64,000 bases of DNA from Adineta vaga (lineage: Eukaryota; Rotifera): the NCBI GenBank assembly GCA_021613535.1, contig CP075494.1, positions 13,454,001 through 13,518,000 of the forward strand, read 5' to 3'. Made by a program: the position numbers and the translations under genes. Below the pieces are notes generated by a model. That model was not told where the DNA came from, did no database searches, and saw only the letters and a list, made by a program, of their open reading frames with translations. Within the stretch, counting starts at the first letter, position 1, and every line of letters begins with the position of its first letter. Of this stretch, positions 12,380 through 24,421 are shown piece by piece.

Positions 12380-13803
12380 TCATTGGAATCTTCGACGATG
12401 TTTTGAACGAATAGAAGTATTAATAATATGTTCATTTGATTGGAAGATTTCTGTTGAAATTGGTTTCTTATCAATTAAAGCACCCACCAAACGTAAAGCA
12501 CATTTATGTTTAAAACGATGGAATGTAAGTAAACTAAATGAGATCGAAAGAAAAAAACGTGACTTCTAATGAAGAAAATAACAAAGAATTGATTTACTGT
12601 TGATAGACATGAACAGGTGCTCGAGGTGTACATAATGTCACATTATGATGACGTTGAATTCCAAAAACATTCTCCTCTGTCAATGGACAATGGCCAAGAA
12701 ATGCACTTCGTGATTGAGAAAGAATATCAACTGATGACCATTTTGAAAAAATATTGATTGTAGTCACATCAATCGATTGATTTTCATAGGATGATAATGT
12801 TTGCATTATTATTTTAGCAACACTCGGTTTTAAACGATGATAAGTGATCAAATGATAATAACAACGACCGTATGTTAATGACGTGCAATTTTTCAATGAA
12901 TCACATGGCATACCAATTATATGATGATCAGTAGAGAAGCCAAATGCATTGGCAGATGATAATGGACATACATGATTAGGTAACTAGAATATCAAAGCTA
13001 AAAATAGAATATTTTGCACAAGAAAATCGAGAGTTAGTTTCGGAATCTTAACAAACGTTTGTTTAGGTAGAGCTTAGATTGCTATAGTCAAAATACTACA
13101 TATCAATGATCTATTACATACGTTAATTAACCATTTTGAATGAAGTGATAAATTCTTGGAATCAACATCATTTTGACAATCTAAAATAAACGAGATATTG
13201 ATTTCGTTTATTATATTAAAAAAATAGATTACCTGTAGGTAGTTTATTAATATGGGAATCAATGATTAGTTTTGTATTTTGTTTTTCTTTGCTTTGTTTC
13301 ATTTCATTTTGTTGTTTTAAAATTTGATCAATTTGAATTGGTAAAGAATTTTTTTCTTCATCTTCTTTTTTTATTCTAGCCAATTGTTTCGTATTTTTTT
13401 CATAATCATGCATTAATGTATGAAAATTTTGATTATCTAATTTATTTTCACAGATATTCACGAGAGAATCATGCATTTCATTCAGATGTTTCATTTCTCT
13501 TTCATAAAAATTATTTAATATCATTTGTTGCTGTTTAATATTATCGATTTGTTGTTGGATAGAAACGCGTTGATGATCGGCTTCAATGATCATTTGTGTG
13601 ATATCATGTTTCATCATATCATGATGTTGTTTCAAATGAATAAAACAACTTTCAAATTGAAATTATTCAATCATAAGAGGAAAAAAAAGAAGATAGATAC
13701 GGATGACTTACAGAAAACGACGGCAATGAGAACAGTAACTAAACATTGATTTAGTGCATTCATCTGAATGTTGGCATCGATCATCATCATTGATATGAAA
13801 CAT
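12380..13803 (-). CDS. B-box-like / coiled-coil / CPL-finger protein
   Basis: The start MFHINDDDRCQHSDECTKSM (13803) opens a B-box-like Cys/His module (CSHCRRFL, then CFIHLKQHHD across an intron). A long Gln/Lys/Glu-rich coiled coil of about 130 residues follows (13635-13230), containing VSIQQQIDNIKQQQMIL. After two short exons come two repeats of a module beginning CPL: CPLSSANAFGFSTDHHIIGM with a later Cys, and CPLTEENVFGIQRHHNVTLC. Each is followed by a helix-like segment (YYHLITYHRLKPSVAKIIM; YQHLLTFHRFKHKCALRLVG). The last exon (about 12530-12380) ends RSKHRRRFQ. The gene at 25753-27634 has the same layout. The module resembles no zinc finger I can name; zinc binding is inferred from Cys/His spacing. 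Function unknown. Confidence 0.75.
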
Positions 13804-14095
13804 GATTATTATTCGTTTAGAGAAATGTTATCAATCAATGATTTGAAAATGGATAAGGATGGATAAAAGAGTGATTTAATTAATCTATCTGATCAAACCA
13901 GTCTGCCTTTAAGAACTGATTAGTGAAGATGACGCTGAAATACGTCGAAACGATTCGTAGACACACGTCTACCATATTTACCTAACTTTAAACAGTATGC
14001 ATACTGCACGATAGTAAAATAGAAAGGATGGATATTGTAGAATCTCTTTTTATTTATTTTCTTAAAATTATATGTGGAAAAAATACATTATTAAC

Positions 14096-16201
14096 TTAGT
14101 GACAGTATTTATGACCATGTAGTATAGCATCGGCAGCACCACTAATTGTATTATCAACTGTAATATTAGTAAATCGATTTAAATAATTCTTCAGATAAGT
14201 TTCTGGTTGAAAGTTTTCATCAGGTGGACATTGTTGAAGGCTAAGCCAACGTTTCATATAATGAGACATAAGTTCCATTGGACCTAGAGCAAAACCATCA
14301 TCGATACCTGGAAAATATCGATGGGGTGGTACAAGTATCGTTGTATTTACATTCAAAATTCCTTCACGTTCAAAGCTTATTGGCATTTTAACTAATGTAT
14401 CAACACGAGTACGAATCAATAATTGATAACGAATATTAAATTTTTTTTCATATTCCTTCACAAGATCGTAACATTCATTAAGTGACCATAATTGTTGGAA
14501 ATAAGCAGGTACAGGTATAAGAGCATGATGAGGAAGTTGAAATTGAGCATTACAAGTAGAAGGAATACCAGGATCAATGATTCGATCTTCATAAAGAATA
14601 GTTACAGTCGAATTCATATATAAACGTGCTTGTTTAAGACGTGTATGTAGCGGAACAGGTCCTTGTTTGAATGATGAAGAGAGAAAAAGAAATGTATCGA
14701 TATCTCCACGAATTCGTCGACGAAGATTTATATGAGTAGTAGACCAAGCTTCCGGAACACATTCAGCAATACCAGTTACACATACAGCTGCACGTTTCTC
14801 TTTCGGCGCAGGGCGAGGAGAAGAAGAAGAAGAAGGAGGAGGAGCAGCAGCAGCAGCAGCAGAAGGAGATGATGCTACGATTGATGGAAATTTATAACCA
14901 ACAGAACGAAGATCATCAAGCCACGCATCCGTTATTTCCACTTCTTTCCATTTCCAAAATCCACCTTGACTTATGGCTCTTGCTAATTCACGAATTCTTC
15001 CAACTAACGAAGGATTTGATGATGACCATGATGCAAGAAAACGAACAAATGAAGCAGATTGATGATATAACTGATATTCATCATCCATATCTTCGATATA
15101 TGAATGACTATTTCGTATTTGCTGAACAGTTGATCGACCAAAAATTAAATGACCACCAATATCCCACAGAAGACGTTGGACCCAATATCCTCGCCAGATA
15201 TCACAAACACGAAATGTCGTTGTGACAGGAAGATATAAACCCCAGAATGCTTCATAGTATGTGACAGTATTTTGTGTATTGTATGGAGAAAATGTAAATG
15301 ATTCGAGAGCGATGGGTGGTTGATCACGATCGAATTGAACACGACCAATAGTCATTGGATGAGCCAAACGATACTATAAACAAACAAATAAATAAATGTA
15401 AGAGAGTTCTTTCTCAATACATAGTGAACAACTTACAATGGCATCAACATCAGGATCAAGATCAGCGAGATATTGTTGAATATAGGCATGTGTAATGTTT
15501 TGTTGATTCTGTCGAAGTGAATGCCATCCATCTTCGGTAAGATTTCTCAATTGATCAATAGGAAAACCTCGTGGCCAAATGTGTGGATGACCGAATGATG
15601 CATAAATATTGACAAAAAGTGATCGTTGTCGATGAAATGCAAACCAAGGAAGATGTTTTGGTTGTAGAAGTTTTGGTAGAAGATAAATATCATTGTTTTC
15701 GAGAAGATTATCATCATCTGATTCGAAAATAATTTGTGCACCACATTGAATAGCAATGAGATAGCCGAGATTTTTTCTTGCATAAGATCCTTGAGGTAGA
15801 AATTGTAGAATACGAAAGTGAAGAGAATGTTGTTGTTGTTGTTGAAGAGAAAGAAAGAGAAGACGAGAAGTGTTGTGAGAATTGAGATGTTTGAGCCAAT
15901 GAGTTGGTGTTTTTCGATCAGCAATAATGATAAGATTCCAAGGTGTAGTGAGATTGAGAAATTTGTAAATGGCTTGTGTTGGATAATGAATAGTTGTGAT
16001 AACAATCCATTTATCTCCTCGTATTGGACATACATATGTAGATGATTGTTTAGTATTCCACAATGAGAAAGATGATAAGTCAGAATCCGCACGTAACAAA
16101 AATAATTTTTCGACATTTTTATCAGAAAATAACTTGATCATTAATAAAAGAAAGATGGCACACATAATAATTAACAGAAGACTATTTTTGGAGCGAACCA
16201 T
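14096..16201 (-). CDS. STELLO-like (DUF288) type II membrane glycosyltransferase
   Basis: Two exons (16201-15437 and 15373-14096) encode about 680 residues. A short N-terminus precedes one membrane anchor (SLLLIIMCAIFLLLMIKLF), as in Golgi type II enzymes. The lumenal domain shows DUF288/STELLO motifs: DKWIVITTIHYPT, IIIADRKTPTHWLK, SYARKNLGYLIAIQCGAQII, the acidic ESDDDNLL, and DVDAIYRL exactly across the splice. A low-complexity Ala/Pro/Ser linker at about 14800-14880 separates it from a C-terminal domain with LIRTRVDTLVKMP and GIDDGFALGP, which looks like a second glycosyltransferase-like fold. The ATG at 16201 is chosen because it precedes the anchor; an in-frame ATG at 16231 also exists. 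The substrate is unknown. STELLO proteins act in plant Golgi cellulose-synthase trafficking, so that role should not be transferred here. Confidence 0.8.
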
Positions 16202-16801
16202 GATCTTAAAAAAGTAAATAAATTTTCCCATTTGTTTAGCTAATGGAAAAGAATCTCTTATTTTAAAACATTTCAAGTTTAGTTCTTCTAGTCTTCTTGA
16301 AAATGTGAGTATAACTACTGATGATGACTAGGATTTAGATTAAGAATATAATTATAGATACATATCTAAATAGAACGACCGGGTATGCAATTCGATGGAA
16401 AAAATCGAAAAGAATAAATTCTACATTTCAAGAATATCTCGATGATTAATTCTGTTTTATAATGCCACGACTAAAAGTCCAAATAACTACACTTACTATG
16501 ACATATGTAGACAAGAAAGTTTTATTGAGAAATATCGTCGACGAATTGCATTGTATAAAAATCTGTATATGAAAAAATCACTTATTACATAAAAAATACC
16601 ATCTCATATGTTCTAGCATTGCTAATCGAAGAAGTGTATGTAATAGTCATAAAATCTTATACAGACTACTTACATAGTTAATCGACTTTTAATGATCATA
16701 TAGAATAATAATTAACAGGGTCCATATGAAAAGAAGGGAAAACGAATATGTATATAGCGCCATTTTCGATTATATGACTTATTATTCATTTATATTTTAC
16801 A

Positions 16802-18055
16802 ATGATCGATGAATGTTCCTTTCGTAGATATAATATTGACCAAAAGTTTGTATTCAAATTTCGATTCACTCTTAGTTATCGACGTTTATCACTTTGTATA
16901 ACTACATTTATATTCATATTTTTCTTATGGTTAAGTTATACTTCAACAGCAAACTATAAAAACAATGAAAAAGTAAAATTACTTCCAAAAAATTCAATGC
17001 CAACATTAGCTCGTGTTCTCTATTTATTTCTATGCGAAAATCAAGTTGAAATTGATACATATATGCAAATATTTCCAAGTATATCTGCAGATGCAGTATT
17101 CTATTGTTGGCGAGAAAACTGTAATTCATCTCGTTTTCGTTCTTCGAAACATATTTATGTCAATACATGGTCAAGTGAAACAAAAAGAAATGAAAAATTA
17201 ATATCTCTTGAGTCAATCTCAACTTATTACTATGTTCAATCTCGTATATTTATTATCAATGAAAAACAATTGAAAATCAAAGAAAAATTAACCTGGACAA
17301 CAGCACGAAATCAATTATATGAATTAGCTTTGAATGAAGAACGTAAACAAAACTGGCGATGGGCATATTATAATTTTGCTGATGGTGATGTTCATACTGC
17401 ATGTCCATTAGCAGATCAATTATTAACAAATAAAACAATTGTTGATTATGGAAAAAATGAAGAATATTTATTTGCGTCACATTTTTATTCATTTATAAGT
17501 TTAACTACGATGATAAGTGGAGAAGAAAAATGTTTTTTACTTTTTGATGCCTTTCTTCTTTCGATTTCACCAGCTATTGCAACTATATCAGGAACAAGTG
17601 GTCCTATGGCATATTCAGGACTTTTAACACAAATTGTTTATCATATTGATGCTATGTTTAATGCAATACACCGAGATGCATTACAATTTCTACTTCCATA
17701 TTGTCCAAGATATGATAGACGAAGTTGGTGGACAAGTCAAGCTATATTTGTCTATCGTTCATTATGTTTATATGGACATATTATCACCTTCGATGGTATT
17801 CACATCGTTCAACAAAATCATCGTTTATATCCTCGTATTGGTGATCCGTGGACAATGGATGACGACATGAATTTAGTTCCTAATTATCTACTTCCTCTAA
17901 AGCATTATATGAAACAATCCCGTTTTGTTAGTCCTTTAGTTTTACATCACTACGCAGGATGGAATCTTCGACTAGCAAGTGAAACATGTCGATATAATCA
18001 TACAGCTATGACAATTGATACATGCCTTGTACATGGTAATAATGTACCGAAATAG
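16802..18055 (+). CDS. type II membrane, glycosyltransferase-like protein
   Basis: A single-exon gene of 417 residues. A short basic N-terminus is followed by one hydrophobic anchor (LCITTFIFIFFLWLSYTST), then a lumenal region. Notable features are TTARNQLYELALNEERKQ, WRWAYYNFADGDVH with an acidic DGD that could bind metal, ISPAIATISGTSGPM, paired Cys residues and several N-glycosylation sequons. This is the layout of a Golgi glycosyltransferase, but I do not recognise the family; the enzyme call is inferred from topology and the DxD-like motif. It is head-to-head with the STELLO-like gene (starts about 600 bp apart), so co-expression is plausible. It lacks introns, unlike most neighbours. 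Confidence 0.75.
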   Translation: MIDECSFRRYNIDQKFVFKFRFTLSYRRLSLCITTFIFIFFLWLSYTSTANYKNNEKVKLLPKNSMPTLARVLYLFLCENQVEIDTYMQIFPSISADAVFYCWRENCNSSRFRSSKHIYVNTWSSETKRNEKLISLESISTYYYVQSRIFIINEKQLKIKEKLTWTTARNQLYELALNEERKQNWRWAYYNFADGDVHTACPLADQLLTNKTIVDYGKNEEYLFASHFYSFISLTTMISGEEKCFLLFDAFLLSISPAIATISGTSGPMAYSGLLTQIVYHIDAMFNAIHRDALQFLLPYCPRYDRRSWWTSQAIFVYRSLCLYGHIITFDGIHIVQQNHRLYPRIGDPWTMDDDMNLVPNYLLPLKHYMKQSRFVSPLVLHHYAGWNLRLASETCRYNHTAMTIDTCLVHGNNVPK

Positions 18056-18319
18056 TTTCTTTCGATTGAATAAAAACGAATGATGATGATGATGATGAAC
18101 AGAGTTTAACTTAATATAATATGTCTGTAAAGTACAGTATTTACTAAAAGCAGTCTGTGCGTTATTTTCACTTTATATTCAATTTATTCATACTTAATAT
18201 TATTTCAAATGAAAGCCACCATGCGACAAGCATTACATCGAATAGAATGTTTACTAGGCGTTTCCGAAGAATAATGAAAAAAAAGGCAAAAAGAAAAGCA
18301 AATGAAATCAGTCTCCTTT

Positions 18320-20327
18320 TTAATTGTATCTTCCACCACTTTGTGGCCCACCACGTGGATATACTTCTTGTCGACCTGTTCCACCATAGTTTGAACCGCT
18401 GCCATATGCATTTTGATTGACTGATCGATCATTTCCATATCTACCACCTCTTTCTTCTATTGTTTGACTGTATCGTGGCTTGAAATCAGGAAAATCTGTT
18501 TTCACACCACCAACGAATCGATTCTTCTTCGAATCATAAGTAGGAGCTGGTTGAGCAGATGCACCACCAGCAACACCAGCTGGAACTGGACCAGCAGCTA
18601 AAAACAATAAAATCAATCATCACATTCATCCATCAAAATACAATCTCTTCTCGTCATCTCGTACCTGGGACAGGTTGAACAAGTGGAGCAACATTCACAT
18701 TTGGTGGAGGAGGTGCACCCGAACTAACCAACGATGCATAACCCCATTTAATCAATTGAGCAACAGCAAAACGATGACCATAGAAGTTGATCAATGGTGG
18801 TAGAATATAGACTAAATTCAATACATGCACTTTCTCGATTAATCAAACTCATGATACTTACTACCACCAGTAGGTGAAAAAATGAATGTTTGATAAGTAA
18901 TTTTGTCATAGAAGATTGGAAGCCATGGAAAGATCGAAATGAGTGGTGGAAAGTTTCCTAACGAAAAGAAACGAGAAAAGATATGAGATAATGATAGATA
19001 TGACATGTAAGTAGTATACGGTGAGGAAATTTGCGAACATCTTTGTATTGACGAACAGGAAACTCGACACGTGAATATGAACGTTTGTTTTGATCATCTT
19101 TGCCGTTGTAATCTCGGTTTCTGCCATTGTAATCTCTGCCTTTGTCGTTGTAATCTCGGTTTCTGCCGTTGTAGTCTTTGTTTTTGTTATATTTGCTTCC
19201 ACCATATTTCTTGCGATTTCTTGTACTTTCCCAATCATCAGCAGCGCGAATCCAAACTGTCATCGATGCATACATATCTTCTTGATCGCTATACACAGGT
19301 CCGAAATCACCAACATCTTGTCCATATTCGCCCGGATGAACTCCATCACGACCAATAACTTCATATCGACTGTTGTCATATTCATCACTTCCATCATAAT
19401 TGTTGTCGTAACGTCCACCATAACGATTCTTACCATATCTGTCATTTTTTTTCGGATATTTATCCTGTTATGCATATCGAAAAATGAAATGAAATGAATA
19501 TTTTGGGTGAAGAACTTACTTCTTTGGGTTCATCTAAAAGAATACAGAGAAGAAGAAGAAGAAGGTGATGATGAGAATGGAATGAAAAGTGAAGTAGACT
19601 TACATGGTACGTGTGGATAATAATTGGTTGTTGTTGTTGTGAGTGGTCGTCTTGTTGATCGAGCTAATGTGATGAAAGTATAAATAAGATGAAAAGATGG
19701 TGAAGGGAAGAGAAACTTACATGTTGCCGGACGACGCGATGTCCATGTGGGATGATCCGTAGTAGGTGGACGACGCGATGTCCATGTAGGGTGATCCGTA
19801 GTGGGTGGACGACGCGATGTCCATGTGGGATGATCCGTGGTAGGTGGACGACGCGATGTCCATGTGGGATGATCCGTGGTAAGTGGACGACGAGTTATCC
19901 ATGTGGGATGATCCGTGGTAGGTGGACGACGAGTTATCCATGTGGGATGATCCGTGGTAGGTGGACGACGCGATGTCCATGTGGGATGATCCGTGGTAGG
20001 TGGACGACGCGATGTCCATGTGGGATGATCCGTGGTAGGTGGACGACGCGATGTCCATGTGGGATGATCCGTGGTAGGTGGACGACGAGTTATCCATGTG
20101 GAATGATTCGCAGTAGATGGATGGTCTGTAGTTGGTTTTCGATTTTCGAAAAATCGATCGGCTCTAAACGCTTCATTTTCCACTTCCTCTTCGTTGTCTG
20201 GTTGTGCTGATCCTTTTGAAAGAACAAAAAGCAACAAAATCGTGCTGTTCAAGAAAACAATCTATGGAAGAAGAAAAAGAGATCGTTGCGAAATACATTG
20301 AATCATTCATACTTTTCGACGCATCAT
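18320..20327 (-). CDS. secreted Gly/Tyr/Asn-rich repeat protein, copy 1
   Basis: About eight exons, roughly 530 residues. Exon 1 (MMRRK, 20327) and exon 2 form a signal peptide (IVFLNSTILLLFVLSKGSAQ) and an acidic linker. Nine 13-residue repeats of RRPPTTDHPTWTS follow, with WIT variants. The rest matches copy 2 at 22697-24421: STRRPLTTTTTNYYPHVP, a D/Y/G-rich stretch, RAADDWESTRNRKKYGG, variable NGRNRDYN repeats, a hydrophobic segment (PPLISIFPWLPIFYDKITYQ, then ILPPLINFYGHRFAVAQLIK), a Pro-rich hinge and the Gly-rich end YPRGGPQSGGRYN. I recognise no family. A secreted structural or matrix role is a guess from the signal peptide and composition. Convergent with the gene at 16802-18055. Confidence 0.75.
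19735..20100 (-). repeat. 39-bp coding minisatellite
   Basis: About nine tandem 39-bp units lie within exon 2 of copy 1, plus a diverged edge unit near 20100-20140. A typical plus-strand piece is gatgatccgtggtaggtgga. As 39 is a multiple of three, copy number can change without frameshift. Unit variants fall in two main types, ending TS or IT in the protein. The array is missing from copy 2. Confidence 0.9.
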
Positions 20328-22696
20328 CGTTGGTAAATTTATATATTTCAACTGTACTGCTTTACATTTAGAATGATGGCTTTTATAGTTATCTAACTAT
20401 CCCTCTCTGCCTCTGGTTTTTTCTCTTAAAGGAACATACGTGTGTGTTGTCCTGAAATTACAAAAATATTGCATATATTAACAAGAAAAATTCCATTTGA
20501 TATACAGTAGAGCGGGAAAAATAATATTCCGTTTCTGGCATTTACAGAACAAATCGGTATGTAAGAAATAACTTTGAACTTATTCATACAAAACGCTTAA
20601 AAATTCACCATTCAAGTTACCACAATAAAGAACTATGATGGTTCTTATTTAGGAAAGATACAATAAGAGTGTAAATGTTGATTAGATACGTTTATTGAAG
20701 AAAATTCTTTCAAATGAGTAGTATGAAAGAAAGATTTGAAAATTAGTTCAAAGACAAATTTTTAATATGATTTACTGGAAGAGCTCTATTTGATTGTTTT
20801 AAGAAATAATGATACTTTTTACAATAGTAAAATCAGTCATTTCTGTGATGAAATTCATATCAAATTCTGATAAAAACGGATGGTACTGAAATTGATCGTT
20901 TATATTATTGTTCAGTTGCACGCATTGATACTATGTCCTATATTTTATTAGTTTATAAATATTGCCTATAGCCGATCAAAATTCTGATTAGTTTGTGTTA
21001 TTTACATGACAAGATTTTTCGATAGGCATCAGTTGATTGCAAACGAATTTTCATAAGAAAATGTATAAATTTCTGTACATCATATTTTTACTAATGTTTC
21101 TTTTTTTTCTAATATTCTCTCTAGCATTTGATTTGACTTCATATCTAAAATATTATGAAAGCTATTTATGATATGCATTGTTTTTGTACGTGATCATAGC
21201 AAATGAGCTAAGAGTGTAATTACGAGCGAAAGAAAGTACCAACATTCGCACAAGTACAAATCGAAATTCCAGATATGTATATTTTTCTTTTGGTTTCATA
21301 TGATAAATAATTGGATATAGATACTGTTATCCGTTTCAAACTTATCATATCTGTTTAGAAAACTGTCCAAGTTAAATCTAAACAACGTCTCTAAAATTGA
21401 ATTATGATAGAAGAGATGATTGGTACTTCATCATTCATAAAACAGAGAAGTAGTATATTTGAAATAAATGATTGTCATCGTTCTAAATTTTTCATATCCT
21501 TCCATGAAATTAAGTATATGAAACAATGCTTTACATTTTATTATTGAATTTTTAAAACTTATTCATCTTTGTTTTTTCTTTCATAGAATAAAAACAATTT
21601 TTTAAGATAGTTGTAAATCTTTTCTAGAAGATATACTAGTAGAAGTAAATAATCAATGTTCTTCTAAGCAAAACAAAGTAATGAATAGCACACTTTCAGT
21701 AAAACATCACTTAATCGATGCGTTTTTAAAATGTATCATTCTATTCGTCGTACTCGAAAAACTATTTTCTTCCATATAAATCATTTTGTACTCATTTTAA
21801 AACAATATACATACCATGACTGTAAAAATATTCATACATCACCTAGATAAGTTCTGATTCTATATCATGTATATATATAGTTATACAATGAATTACTTTT
21901 ATATGCGTTAGAGACGGATTATTTTAACGAATTATTCGTGATTTTCTTTCTTCATAATGATTTGATTTACTACACAACAAAACTATCTGTTCAAAGATTA
22001 ATAAATAAAGAAGTAATAAATTGAAACAGTTCTCACCTAGTATTTGTTGATATATTATTTAAAAACATCAAATAACTAATTTCTTTTTCTTCTATTATAC
22101 AAAGTAGAAGATAATAAGTTAAATTATAATGATAAATAATTTCGATGTAAATAATCGATCGTTATATCTGCTAAATGGTAACCAATCTCAGATCGGTTGT
22201 CGACATCGTAAGACATACTACATACATGATTATGATCACACTTCGTCAAATTCATTGGTAAAGTATACTATAAGTTGCGGTATAGTTTCAATATTCTTAA
22301 GTACGAAGATAGTTTATATATGATTTCATCATGATGTAATGAGTCTTCCTAACTATTCTTCTATTATTTATCCATCACTCGATAGAAACACTTTTTCCTG
22401 TCGTTTCTGTTTATCACTGTTGTATATATCAAACTTTTTTCAAAGTCACTTATTCTATATTAACGTTATTTGATCAACTGGAATGAGCAGCTAATAAAGT
22501 GCAAACTATGTTTCCTTACTCTAGAATTATTTCTAATCAGAATAGTTGTAATAAAGAGCACAGTAAATTGGTACATATTTATTAGAGATATGAAAAGATT
22601 AATAGTGAGGAAAAAGAAGAAAGAAAATGAAACGCTTGTGTATTTTTTCTTTCAGTATACATGCATGTAAAGGCACAAATCGAATCAGTTCCTATA
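20328..22696. other. AT-rich intergenic region
   Basis: This lies between the two tandem paralogues. I see no coding exon, RNA gene or transposon end; open frames are short and low-complexity. It holds the 5' flank of copy 1 and the 3' flank of copy 2. Confidence 0.5.
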
Positions 22697-24421
22697 TTAA
22701 TTATTTGCACCACCACTTTGTGGTCCACCGCGAGGATAAACTTCTTGTCGACCTGTACCGCCATAGTTGACATCGCCAGTTTGCGGTCCACCACGAGCAT
22801 ACACTTCTTGTCGACCTGTTCCACCGTAATTTGAACCACCGCCATATGCATTTTGATTGACTGATCGATCATTTCCATATCTACCACCTCTTTCTTCTAT
22901 TGTTTGACTGTATCGTGGCTTGAAATCAGGAAAATCTGTTTTCACACCACCAACGAATCGATTCTTCTTCGAATCATAAGTAGGAGCTGGTTGAGCAGAT
23001 GCACCACCGGCAACACCAGCTGGAACTGGACCAGCAGCTAAAAACAATAAAATCAATCATCACATTCATCCATCAAAATACAATCTCTTCTCGTCATCTC
23101 GTACCTGGGACAGGTTGAACAAGTGGAGCAACATTCACATTTGGTGGAGGAGGTGCACCCGAACTAACCAACGATGCATAACCCCATTTAATCAATTGAG
23201 CAACAGCAAAACGATGACCATAGAAGTTGATCAATGGTGGTAGAATATAGACTAAATTCAATACATGCACTTTCTCCTTTAATCAAACTCATGATACTTA
23301 CTACCACCAGTAGGTGAAAAAATGATTGTTTGATAAGTAATTTTGTCATAGAAGATTGGAAGCCATGGAAAGATCGAAATGAGTGGTGGAAAGTTTCCTA
23401 ATGAAAAGAAACGAGAAAAGATATGAGATAATGATAGATATGACATGTAAGTAGTATACGGTGAGGAAATTTGCGAACATCTTTGTATTGACGAACAGGA
23501 AACTCGACACGTGAATATGAACGTTTGTTTCGGTCATTTTTCTTATAATCATTGCCACCTTTATTAGAACTTTTTTTGTAGTCACTATCTTGGTAATTCT
23601 TATCCTTGTAGTCTTTCTTTTTGTTATAATTCTTATCGTTGTAGTCTTTGTTTTTGTTATATTTGCTTCCACCATATTTCTTGCGATTTCTTGTACTTTC
23701 CCAATCATCAGCAGCGCGAATCCAAACTGTCATCGATGCATACATATCTTCTTGATCGCTATACACAGGTCCGAAATCACCAACATCTTGTCCATATTCG
23801 CCCGGATGAACTCCATCACGACCAATAACTTCATATCGACTGTTGTCATATTCATCACTTCCATCATAATTGTTGTCGTAACGTCCACCATAACGATTCT
23901 TACCATATCTGTCATTTTTTTTCGGATATTTATCCTGTTATGCATATCGAAAAATGAAATGAAATGAATATTTTGGGTGAAGAACTTACTTCTTTGGGTT
24001 CATCTAAAAGAATACAGAGAAGAAGAAGAAGAAGAAGAAGAAGAGGAAGGTGATGATGAGAATGGAATGAAAAGTGAAGTAGACTTACATGGTACGTGTG
24101 GATAATAATTGGTTGTTGTTGTTGTGAGTGGTCGTCTTGTTGATCGAGCTAATGTGATGAAAGTATAAATAAGATGAAAAGATGGTGAGGGGAAGAGATG
24201 CTTACGCATTTTAGTTGTGCTTCTGGAAACGTTTTGTCTGGCGAATGCTTGGAATCCTTCGGTTTCATCACCTTCGCCTTCTGAATTCTCAGCACATTGA
24301 ATTAATGAAACAAAAAGCAAGAGAAGCAGACCACCGAATAAAGTAATCTTTAAAAACAATGAATGAAAATAATATATAATTTCCATTGAAGCAAATGGGT
24401 CCATACCTTTCGCGGCAACAT
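22697..24421 (-). CDS. secreted Gly/Tyr/Asn-rich protein, copy 2
   Basis: Tandem paralogue of the gene at 18320-20327, roughly 430 residues. The start MLPRK (24421) splices to a signal peptide (ITLFGGLLLLLFVSLIQC) and an acidic stretch (NSEGEGDETEGFQAF). These 5' exons are unrelated to copy 1 and lack the 39-bp repeats. From STRRPLTTTTTNYY onward, exons and introns are almost identical to copy 1 at the nucleotide level. Exceptions are the internal Lys/Asp/Tyr repeats (DYNDKNYNKKKDYKDKNYQD; a net 30 bp longer) and the C-terminus, which has an extra Gly-rich unit (QEVYARGGPQTG, then QEVYPRGGPQSG). Introns that would normally diverge are nearly unchanged, so the duplication is recent or has been homogenised by gene conversion. 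Function unknown. Confidence 0.75.

Noticed and set aside
19752-20210. 152-codon plus-strand frame and 126-codon second minus-strand frame over the 39-bp repeats
   Set aside because: These are by-products of a stop-free repeat whose unit is a multiple of three; the minus-strand frame with the signal peptide and splice joins explains the region.
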